The translations under genes and the position numbers were made by a program. Under the pieces are notes generated by a model that was given only the letters and a program-made list of their open reading frames with translations, did no database searches and had not been told where the DNA came from. A stretch of DNA of 64,000 nt from Ariolimax columbianus (Eukaryota > Mollusca > Gastropoda > Stylommatophora > Arionidae). Below are positions 23,031 to 33,885 of this stretch, piece by piece. Location: contig JAVGWX010000005.1 in the NCBI GenBank assembly GCA_036924085.1, forward strand, positions 100,645,672 through 100,709,671. The letters are read 5' to 3'. The first letter of the stretch is position 1. Each line of letters starts with the position of its first letter.

Positions 23031-23120
23031 GCGAGTCTCTCTTAATAGACTCAAACACTAGAACTAAGTAAACCCACAGCCAGTTAGGCGCCATCTATAG
23101 CTGCTCTTAACAAACCACCT
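23031..23120 (+). repeat. Dispersed repeat family C, copy 1
   Basis: The stretch with TTAATAGACTCAAACACTAG and GCGCCATCTATAGCTGCTCT matches 49195-49285 in inverse orientation. The element type is unknown. Confidence 0.72.
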
Positions 23121-23760
23121 GGGGAAAGGTACACATAACTTGAGAAAGCATCTTTGATGTTTACATCGCCAGACTAGTTCCCGTGATGGATTATATCGCG
23201 GTATGGAGCTTATGTTTAGCTCTGTTCAGTTTCAAGTCTAAGGTTCCTTTTAACTGGCCAAAACCGGGACAGACCGGTACCACGTGCACAACAGTGTGTT
23301 AATTTAGTCCATCTGTGCACAGTGATGAAGCCTGCGGTCAAAGCCTGCACATGCGTCTGTTCGGTTTGTTGTGCTCTGTCCCGAACCGAAGAATGGTGAA
23401 CTGTCCTTGCTGGTCCAGGGTTTGTAACGATTCGTAGGATCGTTCTGTTCTCTTCTGACAGCCTGAATATCAAAGTATCTGATTTGAGTGTGTTCTTGTT
23501 CACAATCTTCACCCCTTTCTGCAAGCCCGTTTCCTTTCTCGTTCATCGGCAAGCCAGAATGGATTAGTAGACATTGAATGATGGTCTGCAGGTGGACACG
23601 ATCTATATAACCTGTGGCTGAGTTTAGCTAGATGGTACGAAGATGTGTATGTGAGTGAGAGTTAACAAGTTTGTAAATTGGTCATCCACTTTCAGCTTAT
23701 ATACCTCCTTCCTCCCTCGCATATCAGGGAATCGTTATTTTGATACAGTATTTTTATGTA
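23121..23760. other. Unassigned region
   Basis: No gene was recognised. Two overlapping minus-strand open frames (23216-23552) have no family features. Confidence 0.45.
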
Positions 23761-24800
23761 ATGCATAGCGTGAGGTACGATGGTAGAGTGAGAAACAGTG
23801 TGGTTGGGTGAGAGATATGGTAGTAGAGTGTGAAACAGGGCGGTAGAGTGAGAAACAGGGTGGTAGAGTGAGAGGTAGGGTGGGAGAGTGAGAGGTCGGG
23901 TGGTAGAGTGAGAGGTGGGGTGGTAGAGTGAGAGGTGGGGTGGTAGTGTGAGGTTCGGTGGTAGAGTGCAAGGTAGATTGGTAGAGTGAGAGATAGGATA
24001 GTAGAGTGAGAGGTGGAGTTAGTGGTAGGGTGGTAGAGTTAGAGGTGGAGTTTGTGGTAGGGTGGTAGAGTGAGTGATAGGGAGAGATAGAGTGAGAGGT
24101 AGGGTGATAGAGTGAGAGGTAGGTTGATAGAATGAGTGGTAGGGTGGTAGTAAGAGGTAGAGTGGTATTGTGAGGTAAGGTGGTAGTGTCAGGTAGGGTG
24201 GTAGTGTCAGGTAGGGTGGTAGTGAAAGGTTGAGTGGTAGTGTGAGTTAGGGTGGTATTGTCAGGTAGGGTGGTAGTGTAAGTTAGGGTGGTACTGAGAG
24301 GTAGGGTGGTAGTGTGAGGTCAGGTGGTACCTAGAGGTATGGTGGTAGTGTGAGGTGGGTGGTAGTGGTAGGTATGGTGGCAGTGGGAGTTAGGGTGGTA
24401 GTGGTAGGTAGGGTGGTAGTGTGAGTTGGGGTGGTAGTGGTAGGTAGGGTGGTAGTGTGAGTTATAGTGGTAGTATGAGGTGGATGGTAGTGTGACTTGG
24501 GGTGGTAGTGGTAGGTAGCGTGGTAGTGTAAGGTGGAGGGTAGTGTGAGGTATGATGGTAGTGTGAGGTATGATGGCAGTGTGAGGTAGGGTGGTAGTGT
24601 GAGATGGGTGGTAGTGAGAGGTAGGGTGGTAGTGTAAGGTAGGTGATAGTGTCAGGTACGGTAGTGTGGTAGTAAGATGTAGGGTAGGCTAGTAGTGAGA
24701 GGTAGGGTGGTAGAGGGAGGTGTAGAGTGGTTACTGAGATATAAGGTGGTAGTGTGAGGTAGGGTGGTCTTGTGAGGTAGGCTGGTAGTGTGAAGTATAG
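23761..24800 (+). repeat. About 18-bp G-rich minisatellite
   Basis: About 1 kb of GTAGAGTGAGAGGTAGGGTG-type units with heavy variation. It resumes at 25756 after an inserted LTR-like element and is related to the array at 26137-26560. Confidence 0.93.
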
Positions 24801-25751
24801 TGTATCAGATCCCACTGTTTGCCCTAGGATTATTCTAACTCAGAACATATCACATTCATCCACATCATCATGACCACACACAGAAAATAATATAGCACAC
24901 AGCAGATGGCATATTTATTATATAATACTCATACCAGAAAAATGAGTAGTGAAATTACAAACACAATACAATACATATGATCTTAACTAAATATTCCTAT
25001 ATTATACATATATATATGTTAATATAAATATAACTAAAGCGGAAATTTTAAGCATTAGCTCTTAATCGAATTCCCAACTATCAAAGCCCGGTTCTATTGC
25101 CTACACACATCACACACACATCCATTTAACTGCATCCTCAACACACCTTATCAAAAACTTCCTCACTAAAATCCCCTCAGGCGGGCGATCTGAACATACC
25201 TCGTTCACAACGTGTCCTGCTTACAACAGACGTTCAGATTATCTATCAATACAAAACTCACACACCTATTTGAGCGATCGTACAACAGTCTATCAATCGC
25301 TCCTCTATCTAAGTCGGTGAGCTAAACCAGACTTCTATCAACATTCACACTCTCGCTCTCCTCTCCTCTCCATCCAGCCTCTTGAGCTAAACTTTGTCTC
25401 GATGTTTATACACTCACGCAGAATCAGAGCTGACCAATGCATCTAGGGGGATGGCTCTTTTCAATCGTTATTGGAACGAAATACGTTTCACACCTGTCAC
25501 TCATCTATCGCAGCAAGTACCGCTGCCAATACATCTGTCACTCATTCCCCCACTACCCAAATCGGAACGCCAGTGGTCAGCTCCTACCTGTCCACATTCT
25601 TTGCCCCAACTCTGTTTTTCTTTGTTGAGACGGTGAGTGACCTTGACACGCATTCAGGTACCTTTAAGCTTTAACATGTTCAGGTACCTTTTTTATCAGC
25701 AACTACATCACCCCTGTCCTAAACTCTCTTGCTCCAGTGGGAACTGTTACA
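24801..25751 (-). mobile_element. LTR-like element (solo LTR?) inserted in a minisatellite, copy 1
   Basis: A 951-bp block without array units interrupts the G-rich minisatellite. It starts TGTATCAGATCCCACTG and ends CAGTGGGAACTGTTACA, so its ends are inverted repeats of about 17 bp. It is flanked by ATAG on both sides (24797-24800 and 25752-25755). TG...CA ends, a 4-bp duplication, no open frame and an AATAAA-like signal about 130 bp from one end (read on minus) fit a solo LTR of a Gypsy-like element in minus orientation. A TIR element without coding capacity is the alternative. Confidence 0.55.
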
Positions 25752-25851
25752 ATAGTGGTGGTGTAAGTTAGGATGGTACTGAGGGAAAGGGTGGAGCTCA
25801 CCCGGAGGAGGCTCACCCGGAGGAGGCTCACCCTGGGGGCCACTCTTCCCC
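25752..25851 (+). repeat. Continuation of minisatellite plus 15-bp triplication
   Basis: Array units resume after the insertion, then GCTCACCCGGAGGAG occurs about three times (25796-25833). Confidence 0.75.
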
Positions 25852-26136
25852 TTCTCTCTCTTCTCACCTCACTCTGTTTCATTTGACTCTGTCCTACAGT
25901 CACACCCTTGCACAACTTTCACACGCGCCCTCATGGTGAGGCCCTTCCATTGCACTTTGGTTGGGCTAGCTTCTGAGGGCGCACAAACCTAGCATAGGTA
26001 CATACAGACGCACACATGCATCCAAGCACTGGTTTATACGTCCTGATATCGCCCAATGGACTATGGTCTGGGGTGGAAAATGACGCGCCTCCGCCAGTAG
26101 AAACTAGTGAGGCAAACATCTAAGAAAAAAAAAAAA
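25852..26136 (+). mobile_element. Short retroelement family B, copy 1 (poly-A tail)
   Basis: Matches 52891-53186 in inverse orientation over its full length of about 285 bp and ends in 12 A residues (26125-26136). Landmarks are CACACGCGCCCTCATGGTGA and AGCACTGGTTTATACGTCCT. The A tail and the duplication around the other copy indicate LINE-mediated retroposition. I see no clear tRNA A/B boxes, so the origin of the head is open. It lies inside the minisatellite. Confidence 0.78.
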
Positions 26137-26560
26137 GGGATAGGGTGGTAGTGGAGAGGTAGAGTAGGGCAGTAGTGAGAGGTGGGTAGGGTGGTAGTGG
26201 GAAGTAGGGTGGTAGTGAGAGGTGGGTAGGGTGGTAGTGAGAGGTGGGTAGGGTGGTAGTGAGAGGTGGGTAGGGTGGTAGTGAGAGGTGGGTAGGGTGG
26301 TAGTGAGAGGTGGGTAGGGTGGTAGTGAGAGGTGGGTAGGGTGGTAGTGAGAGGTAGGTTGGTAGTGTGAAGTATGGTGGTAATGAGAGGTGGGTAGGGT
26401 GGTAGTGAGAGGTGGGTAGGGTGGTAGTGTGAAGTAGGGTGGTAATGTGAGTTAGGGTGGTCGTGTGAGGTAGGGTGGTGGTGTAAGGTAAAATGGTACT
26501 GAAGGATAGGATGGTAGTGAGAGGTGGGTAGAGTGGTAGTGTGAGCTAGTGTTGTAGAGT
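26137..26560 (+). repeat. 22-bp minisatellite
   Basis: Units of GAGAGGTGGGTAGGGTGGTA plus GT repeat about 18 times, several identical, then decay. It appears to be a homogenised derivative of the array before 24801. Confidence 0.93.
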
Positions 26561-26720
26561 GCTCGGTTATCGTGGTAAGAGTACCGCGTTCAATTCCATA
26601 TACCGTAAACCCCTATCGACCCAGCTGCAAATGTATACCTGGTTTCTCATCTCATCTCTGAGAAAAAGTTAATGCCTGGTGCAATGAGGTCTCTAAAACT
26701 TTATCCATGACAGCAGTATT
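26561..26720 (+). mobile_element. Degenerate tRNA-derived SINE
   Basis: A tRNA-like head has an A-box-like GTAGAGTGCTCGGTTATCGT and a B-box-like GCGTTCAATTCC (26605-26617). It is followed by CCCAGCTGCAAATGTATACC, which resembles a central block I associate with molluscan SINEs. No duplication was seen. Confidence 0.45.
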
Positions 26721-26761
26721 TCTTATTACACTACCCTTATAGATAATAACGTACCAGCGAC

Positions 26762-26835
26762 GTTGGCCGAGCGGATTAGGTAACGGTCCCTTGAGCTAGG
26801 ATACGCCGGTTCAAATCCTCAGTGAGGCGAGACTT
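26762..26835 (+). tRNA. tRNA-like sequence (Leu/Ser type), probable pseudogene
   Basis: TTGGCCGAGCGGATTAGGTA (A-box) and CCGGTTCAAATCC (B-box) are spaced as in a tRNA gene. The anticodon stem is weak, the T stem pairs only partly, and the long variable arm expected for Leu/Ser is missing. A decayed tRNA or SINE head is likelier than a working tRNA. Confidence 0.35.
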
Positions 26836-27565
26836 TTTCTATTGTGAGTAAAAGATAAAACCTTACGTGCACAATGCTTTGTGACTGAACGAACAGGCGG
26901 CCTTTATTCATTATCCCTATAAATTTTCCGGTGGTACTCGAAGTTTGTGAATAAACGAAGTAATTATGTTTATAAAAATAGTAAATGTCACGACAGAAAC
27001 AGATACATTTACAGCTGGGTAAACTTGGTCATGCCGATACCTACTTCTAGATGTTACTTGCAGTACAAACGAACATGAATAATAGTTGTAAAGAAACTAT
27101 AACGCGTGTGATTAAAATAACAATATTGTTTCATCTGCTTCTATGATTTGGAAAAAAATATTTGTTTAACCTCAGCTACATGAAGTGATGTAGCATTGAA
27201 TGTTGTGGGTGAAGAATTGTTATATATTTCGGTGCACAGGATTCAGTTAACGTGATTAGCTCATGTTCTGGCTGTGTTGTTTTTGAGGGAGTCACTCTTT
27301 AAACCATGGAGTGTATAGTCTTCTACAGTTCGGTGTAGATGTCTTCTATTCTTAATCGTGACGTATATAATTTCTTCAAGTTGGGGTAGCCGGCCCCATG
27401 CCCGTGTAGTTTCTCGGTGTTAATGTAGCCGAGTCAAACATCAAATACTGCATGCAAGATGCTATTATTGTGCCAGGTCTCAGCTATTTATAGCAGCGTA
27501 TAAATTCAACGCCCGTTAGTAGCACCGATGTAAGCTACATCATTGTGTTCTCTATATCGATGAGT
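26836..27565. other. Unassigned region
   Basis: Unique, AT-rich sequence with no convincing frame or repeat. Confidence 0.5.
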
Positions 27566-28827
27566 CCAAGCTAGGGTTTTTCTGTGTGTGGGTTGAGTGA
27601 TAGGTGTGTCTGTGTGGGTTGAGTGAGAGATGTGTCTATGTGGGTTGAGTGATAGGTCTGTGTGTGGGTTGAGTGAGAGGTGTGTCTGTGTGGGTTGAGT
27701 GATAGGTGTGTCTGTGTGGGTTGAGTGAGAGATGTGTCTATGTGGGTTGAGTGATAGGTCTGTCTGTGGGTTGAGTGAGAGGTTTGTCTATGTGGGTTGA
27801 GTGATAGGTGTGTCTGTGTGGGTTGAGTGAGAGATGTGTCTATGTGGGTTGAGTGATAGGTCTGTCTGTGGGTTGAGTGATATATCCGTCTGTGTGGGTT
27901 GAGTGAGAGATGTGTCTGTGTGGGTTGAGTGAGAGATGTATCTATGTGGGTTGTGTGATAGGTATGTCTGTGTGGGTTGAGTGATATATCCGTCTGTATG
28001 GGTTGAGTTAGAGATGTGTCTGTGTGGGTTGAGTGATAGGTGTGTCTGTGTGGGTTGAGTGAGAGATGTGTCTATGTGGGTTAAGTGATAGAGTGTGTCT
28101 GTGTGGGTTGAGTGATAGGTGTGTCTGTGTGGATTGAGTGAGAGATGTGTCTATGTGGGTTGAGTGATAGGTGTGTCTGTGTGGGTTGAGTGAGAGATGT
28201 GTCTATGTGGGTTGAGTGATAGGTGTGTCTGTGTGGATTGAGTGAGAGATGTGTCTATGTGGGTTGAGTGATAGGTGTGTCTGTGTGGGTTGAGTGAGAG
28301 ATGTGTCTATGTGGGTTGAGTGATAGGTGTGTCTGTGTGGGTTGCGTGATATATCCGTCTGTGTGGGTTGAGTGAGAGATGTGTCTATGTGAGTTGAGTG
28401 ATAGGTCTGTCTGTGGGTTGAGTGATATATCCGTCTGTGTGGGTTGATTGATAGGTCTGTCTTTGTTGAATAATAGCGTGTGTATGTGTGGGTAGAGTGA
28501 TGGGTATGTCTGTATGTGTTGAGTGATATAGTGTGTCTGTGTGGGTTGAGTAAGAAATGTGTCTATGTGGGTTGAGTGATAGGTCTGTCTGTGTGGGTTG
28601 AGTGATATATCCGTCTGTGTGGGTTGAGTGATAGGTGTGTCTGTGTGGGTTGAGTGAGAGATGTGTCTATGTGGGTTGAGTGATATATCTGTCTATGTGG
28701 GTTGAGTGATGTATCCGTCTGTGTGGGTTGATTGATAGTTCTGTCTTGGTTGAATAATAGCGTGTATATGTATGAGTAGGGTGATAATTATGTTTGTGTG
28801 GGTTGAGGGATACGTGTGTCTGTATAT
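27566..28827 (+). repeat. About 28-bp minisatellite (GGGTTGAGTGATAGG type)
   Basis: About 45 units combine TGTGTCTGTGTGGGTTGAGT with GATAGG or GAGAGA endings, often alternating. The array continues at 30319-30478 and 31754-32245, on either side of two inserted elements. Confidence 0.95.
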
Positions 28828-30318
28828 TGTATCAGATCCGGTCGATTTGGTGGAGCTCTATCACAGAACGGGATCAATTATATTCTATTACACTCTACAC
28901 TAACTCTAAACAAATTCAAGTAACACTACATATAAACACAATAAAACAGATTCTTTATTCAAGTAACGCTATGAACTATAAATCTCTAACAACTTAAATT
29001 CTTTCTCTCACACACTTATCTAAAACACTCCTACCGCTAAACCTAACCTTATCAATATTGCTATTGCCCAGTTCTTTCTCCTCTCCTAATCTGGCCTGCT
29101 GTGATCGAACTTTGTAACGGATTGCCGCTGAAGGTGAAGTTCTTAGGTTCTAAGCCCAGATATGACGTCCATGGTCTTGTTCTGCTTTGTCGGTTGGAGA
29201 CACAGTGGTCTCGACGTGATCAGGATAGACCGAGTCAAATATGATCCATTGGACCACTGGAAGACTGCCTCTAGCTGCTAATGACTTCTAATTACGAACA
29301 ATACATAATATGAGGGTGGTTACCTTGCTTGCTGCGTGTTCTCTCTTTGTCTCTGAAGTGAAATGTTCTCTCTTTGTCTCTGAAGTGAAATGTTCTCTTT
29401 TTGGCTCTGAAGTGAAATGTTCTCTCTCTGTGGTTCTCAACTTAAATATGCCTCAACTGCATATCTTCGTCGCATTCTCTCCACTGAGCGTCTCTTTCCA
29501 AATTGTCAGAATTGCTATGTTCTATCTCTGTCTCTGAAGTGCAGTGTTCTCTCTGTGAAGTGAAATGTCCTCTCTCTGTGGTTCCAACTTAAATCTGCCT
29601 CTACTGCATATTCCCATTGTCTGCCCTCTCTTGCCCTCCACCGAGCTTCTCTCTTCAAAGTGTCAAACAATGTCCTCTCTCTCTCTCTCTGAAGAGAAAT
29701 GTTCTCTCTGTATGGTTCTCAACTCAAATCGTCCTCAACTGTATATCTCCGTCGCCCACCCTCCATCGAGCGTCTCTCTTCAAAGTATAAAATATAATCT
29801 ATGTCTCTGAAATGTACTCTCTCTGTCTCTGAAATGTACTCTCTCTGTCTCTGAAATGTACTCTCTCTGTCTCTGCACCAAGATTTATATTCGATCTTCA
29901 TCCTCAGATCGCGTGATTTCCAAAACGGCGCGCGCTTAGTCCTCTTGTTTGCCATTAACTCCCATCTTGTTCGCGTTGTTTCTAGACAACGCAGGCTTGT
30001 CGGTGGCAACAAGTCTAACCGTCTGCCACCGGTATCGGTACAGATATGGGCACATGGCTGGTGTTACCTGAAAGTTACGTAAGATTAGCTAAATTCCCAC
30101 CAGCGTGGCTCGAGACAAAGCGTTCATCGTTCGTTCTGATTACTTAAATTCTGGCGGGACTTAGTTCAGCTGCACTGACCCGTCCCTAGTTAAATCCCAA
30201 AAAAGAAAAAGAAAAAATGGTTGTCTAAGCTCTTTCTATTTTTCTCCCAACTCTGTTAAATGGTAAGACATGTTTAAGCTCCTTATTGGTATTGTCTCTA
30301 CATCTAAGATATGTTACA
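28828..30318 (-). mobile_element. LTR-like element, copy 2, with internal minisatellite
   Basis: A 1491-bp block splits the GGGTTGAG array. It starts TGTATCAGATCC and ends GATATGTTACA, like the element at 24801-25751. An inverted homologue lies at 38152-40003. Shared stretches include CTACCGCTAAACCTAACCTT and TGGCGGGACT. Inside (about 29330-29880) are a few units of CTCTGAAGTGAAATGTTCTC. There are no transposase or polymerase frames. Flanking 4-mers (ATAT and GTAT) match imperfectly. Confidence 0.55.
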
Positions 30319-30478
30319 GTATGGGTTGAGCTATAGATGTATACGTGTGGGTTGAGGGATAGGTTTATACGTATATGGGTTAAGGATGCGTTTGTTTGTG
30401 TGTTGGTTGAGGTATAGGTATGGTTGTGTGTGATTTATTTATAGGTTGTCTGTGTGTGGGTTGAGAATAAGTTTGTTT
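30319..30478 (+). repeat. GGGTTGAG minisatellite, middle segment
   Basis: Diverged units of the array at 27566-28827 lying between two insertions. Confidence 0.85.
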
Positions 30479-31753
30479 TGTAGCAGCTCCAGCTGGCTGA
30501 ACTACCGTAGCAGATTGGGCAACGGGTCTGCACTAACTTATCTTACTTCCAACAAATTAACTATAACACTAAATGAAATTAAAACACAACAATGAAACTT
30601 TATTTCTACATCTTCACAACTGACTCTCCAATCTTCACTCAAAACAAAACCTGTCTGGCTCTAAGAAATATGAACTAAAACTAAACTAAAATAAACTTGA
30701 TTACGAACTACATCTTGATAGACGAAGAACAGTCTATCAAGCTTGATAAACAAATAGTAAATTGACAATCGAACTGTAGCTTGTTAAACGTACTTTGATA
30801 GACGTGGATTGTCACATATTGGAAGATCCGTGTCTGTTCTGCAATCCATGTGATTTCCTCCATGGTTCTATTCTCCTCGTCGACGATGGCTGGTACTAAT
30901 CGTTGACGCGCTGGACCGATGTGCTAGTCGAATATCTCTATAGTTAGACGCTGGATTTTTTAGATACTTCTGTTAAGACGATGGACTCTCACCAGCGATG
31001 CAAATAAAAAGCATCTAAGATGACCAAATCTTGCGTGTTCCTCGTGACGCACTATTATATCTGATTCTACCACATGCTAATGCGAAACATCAATTTCATT
31101 ACAATTTACCTCTTTCTGATAAGCTGCTGAACATCTGGACTCACGATGGGAAAGATTGTTTGTCAAAACCTCTTTCTCTCTCTCTTTGTGCTCCAAACAA
31201 ATATATCTGCTTTCTCTTCACTGTTATCAAGACGGTCCTGTTCTTCTAGTTGCCAGCTGCCGACTGATGTCCACTTGTATCTTCTCTTGCTGCTGACTGA
31301 CGACTCGTTCCTCTGCTCTTCGCTCTGCAAACTGATAACTTGTTCCTCCACTCTTCGCTCTGCAATCTCTAAAATGATTCGGACTCTCCTATCTAGGTAT
31401 ATTCGCCGCTCTTTTCAGATCTCGTACTTAGGTCTTCTCCTCGAGATTTCATAAAAACCTGTTAATAGCATTCGTCACTACCGATCATGCTGTAACAGGC
31501 GTCTAGGCGTCTAGGAGTTGTAAAAGGTTACGTATTTTTTAACATCTGCGTGGCTTGGAAACCAACGCTATGCATCCCAAGCACTCCGATGTCCAGATTT
31601 GAGTGCATCTGTACTGGCTAGCTTTGTTATTTTTCATTCTTTAAGAAACAATTGAATGGGTACTGGCTATCAATACTCCCACTCTTACTAACTTTAATAA
31701 AACATGTCTAAAATCATATCACTAATAAATATACATAGCTCAGATCTGTTACA
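30479..31753 (-). mobile_element. LTR-like element, copy 3
   Basis: A 1275-bp non-array block starts TGTAGCAGCTCC and ends CAGATCTGTTACA. Its ends resemble those of the two other inserted elements, but the interior is different. Flanking 4-mers are GTTT and GTCT. On minus it has AATAAA-type sequence about 120 bp from one end. No coding frame was recognised. Confidence 0.5.
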
Positions 31754-32245
31754 GTCTGTGTGTGGGTTGAGGGATAGGTGTGTTTGTGTGTGGGTTAAAG
31801 ATATGTTTGTCTGAATGTGGGTTGAGGGATAGGTGTGTTTGTGTGTGGGTTGAGGATATGTTTGTCTGTGTGTGGGTTGAGTGATATGTGTGTTTGTGTG
31901 GGTTGATGGATAGGTGTGTCTATGTGGGTTAAGTGATAGCTGCGTTTGTGTGGGTTGAGGGATATGTGTGTTTGTGTGTAGGTTGAGGAATATGTGTGTT
32001 TGTGTGTGGGCTGAAAATATGTTTGTTTGTATGTTGGTTCAGGGATAGGTGTGCTTGTGCATTGGTTGAGGGATATGTGTGGTTGTGTGTGGGATGAGTG
32101 TTAGATGTGTTTGTGTGTGGGTTGAGGGATAGGTTTGGGTGGGTTGAGGGATAGATTTGTCTGTGTGTAAGTTGATGGATAGGTTTTGGTGGGTTGAGGG
32201 ATAAGTTTGGGTGGGTTGAGGGATAGATTTGTCTGTGTGTGGGTT
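31754..32245 (+). repeat. GGGTTGAG minisatellite, right segment
   Basis: Units of GTGTGTGGGTTGAGGGATAG continue the array after the insertion. Confidence 0.92.
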
Positions 32246-33070
32246 GAGGGTAGGTTTATCTGTCGGTAGGTTCAGGTGTAGTTTTATCTGTCTGTGGATT
32301 CAGGTGTAGTTTTATCTGTCTGTAGGTTTAGGTGTAGGTTTATCTGTCTGTAGGTTCAGGTGTAGGTTTTTCTGTATGTAGGTTCAGGTGTAGTTTTATC
32401 TGTCTGTAGGTTCAGGTGTAGTTTTATCTGTCTGTAGGTTCAGGTGTAGGTTTTTCTGTCTGTAGATTCAGGTGTAGTTTTATCTGTCTGTAGGTTCAAG
32501 TGTAGTTTTATCTGTCTGTAGGTTCAGGTGTAGTTTTATCTGTCTGTAGGTTCAGGTGTAGGTTTATCTGTCTGTGGATTCAGGTATAGTTGTATCTGTC
32601 TTTAGGTTTAGGTGTAGGTTTATGTGTCTGTATGTTCAGGTGTAGGTTTATCTGTCTGTAGGTTCAGGTGTAGGTTTATCTGTATGTAGGTTAATGTGTA
32701 GGTTTATCTGTCTGTTGGTTCAGATGTATTTTTATCTGTCTGTAGGTTCAGGTGTAGTTTTATCTTTCTGTAGGTCCAGGTGTAGGTGTATCTCTCTTTG
32801 GGTTCATGTGTAGTTTTATCTTTCTGTAGGTTCAGGTGTAGGTTTATCTGTTTTAGGATTCAGTTGTAGGTTTATCTGTCTGTTGGTTAGGTGTATTTTC
32901 ATCTGTCTGTAGGTTCAGGTGTAGTTTTATCTTTCTGTAGGTTAAGGTGTAGCTGTATCTCTCTGTGGGTTCAGTGATAGGTGTAGGATTATATTCGTGT
33001 GTTCAGGGGTAGGTTTATCTGTCTGTGGGTTCAGGTTAAGGTTTATCTACGCTTAGTTCCAAAGATAGGT
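32246..33070 (+). repeat. 28-bp minisatellite (TAGGTTCAGGTGTAG type)
   Basis: About 29 units of TTATCTGTCTGTAGGTTCAG plus GTGTAG. The unit is similar enough to the preceding array that one may derive from the other. Confidence 0.94.
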
Positions 33071-33297
33071 TTATTTGTGTGTGGAAGAGAGCGAGAGAAA
33101 GAGAGACAGATACCTTATCAGGTATTCTTCTTTAGGCATCCTTCTTTACTCGAATTCTGCAGAGTGATCGGGTGGTTTCAGTTGTCTTAGTTTTGTCAAC
33201 TCGGGTACCATTTGTGTCGGGACTGTCTTATCGGACTACTCAATCGTTGTAGCTTCTTTTGTCATTCTTTTTTGTTTTGTTTATTCTTTATCTGAGC
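33071..33297. other. Spacer ending in a strong splice-acceptor-like sequence
   Basis: Includes a GA-rich stretch, then a pyrimidine-rich run TTGTTTTGTTTATTCTTTAT followed by CTGAGCAG at about 33297. This looks like a 3' splice site just before the next array. Whether it is used is unknown. Confidence 0.4.
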
Positions 33298-33560
33298 AGA
33301 GAAGAATAATCAGGGTCAGGTAAACAAAACTGATCAGGGAGAGAAGAATAATCAGGGCTAGGTGAAACAGCCTGATCAGGGAGAGAAGAGTAATCAGAGC
33401 CAGGTGAAACAGTCTGATCAGGGAGAGAAGAGTAAACAGGGCCACGTGAAACAGTCTGATCAGGGAGAGAAGAGTAATCAGGGTCAGGTGAAACAGTCTG
33501 ATCAGGGAGAGAAGAGTAATCAGGGTCAGATGAAACATACTGATCAAAGGCAGAGAAAAA
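33298..33560 (+). repeat. 42-bp minisatellite, about 6 copies
   Basis: Units contain GATCAGGGAGAGAAGAGTAA and CAGGTGAAACAGTCT. Since 42 is 14 codons, one frame reads as a 14-residue Gln/Lys-rich repeat (33362-33613). An in-frame TAG at 33359 precedes it and no family is recognised. Confidence 0.9.
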
Positions 33561-33708
33561 TAATCGATAAAGCTAGGATTGGAATTTGTCACTCCTTCCT
33601 CCTCATCTCATAACAGTTGATGCCTAGACTAGTGAAGTCTTTAGCCACTTCATTCCTGACAGCGGTGTCTACTGTTTTATTACCTATACACATTTATTTA
33701 CTCTTCAG

Positions 33709-33885
33709 GTAGCGGAATGTACAATACTGAGACCAGCCAACTGTACCACTGAACATCCAACACAATCAAGAAATCAAACGCGCCATTATAATACCAAGTA
33801 GGCTCTGACTGGTTGGTAACTTGTCAGAATAAGGCAAACCTCTGCTCAAAAAAAGAATAAGACATTTCAGGGAATTTCGCTGAAA
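33709..33885 (+). other. Probable 5' UTR of the MTCL1/SOGA-like gene
   Basis: TTTATTTACTCTTCAG at about 33693-33708 is a good splice acceptor, so the first coding exon may begin at 33709 with 177 bases of 5' UTR. An alternative acceptor-like TTTCAG lies at about 33865-33870. No promoter was identified; the transcription start is presumably upstream. Confidence 0.4.

Noticed and set aside
23761..26560. G-quadruplex-forming array
   Set aside because: GGG runs are present, but most are separated by loops too long for a convincing four-tract motif without computation.
26762..26835. Functional tRNA-Leu or tRNA-Ser gene
   Set aside because: The B-box is good, but the anticodon and T stems do not pair properly and the variable arm is missing.
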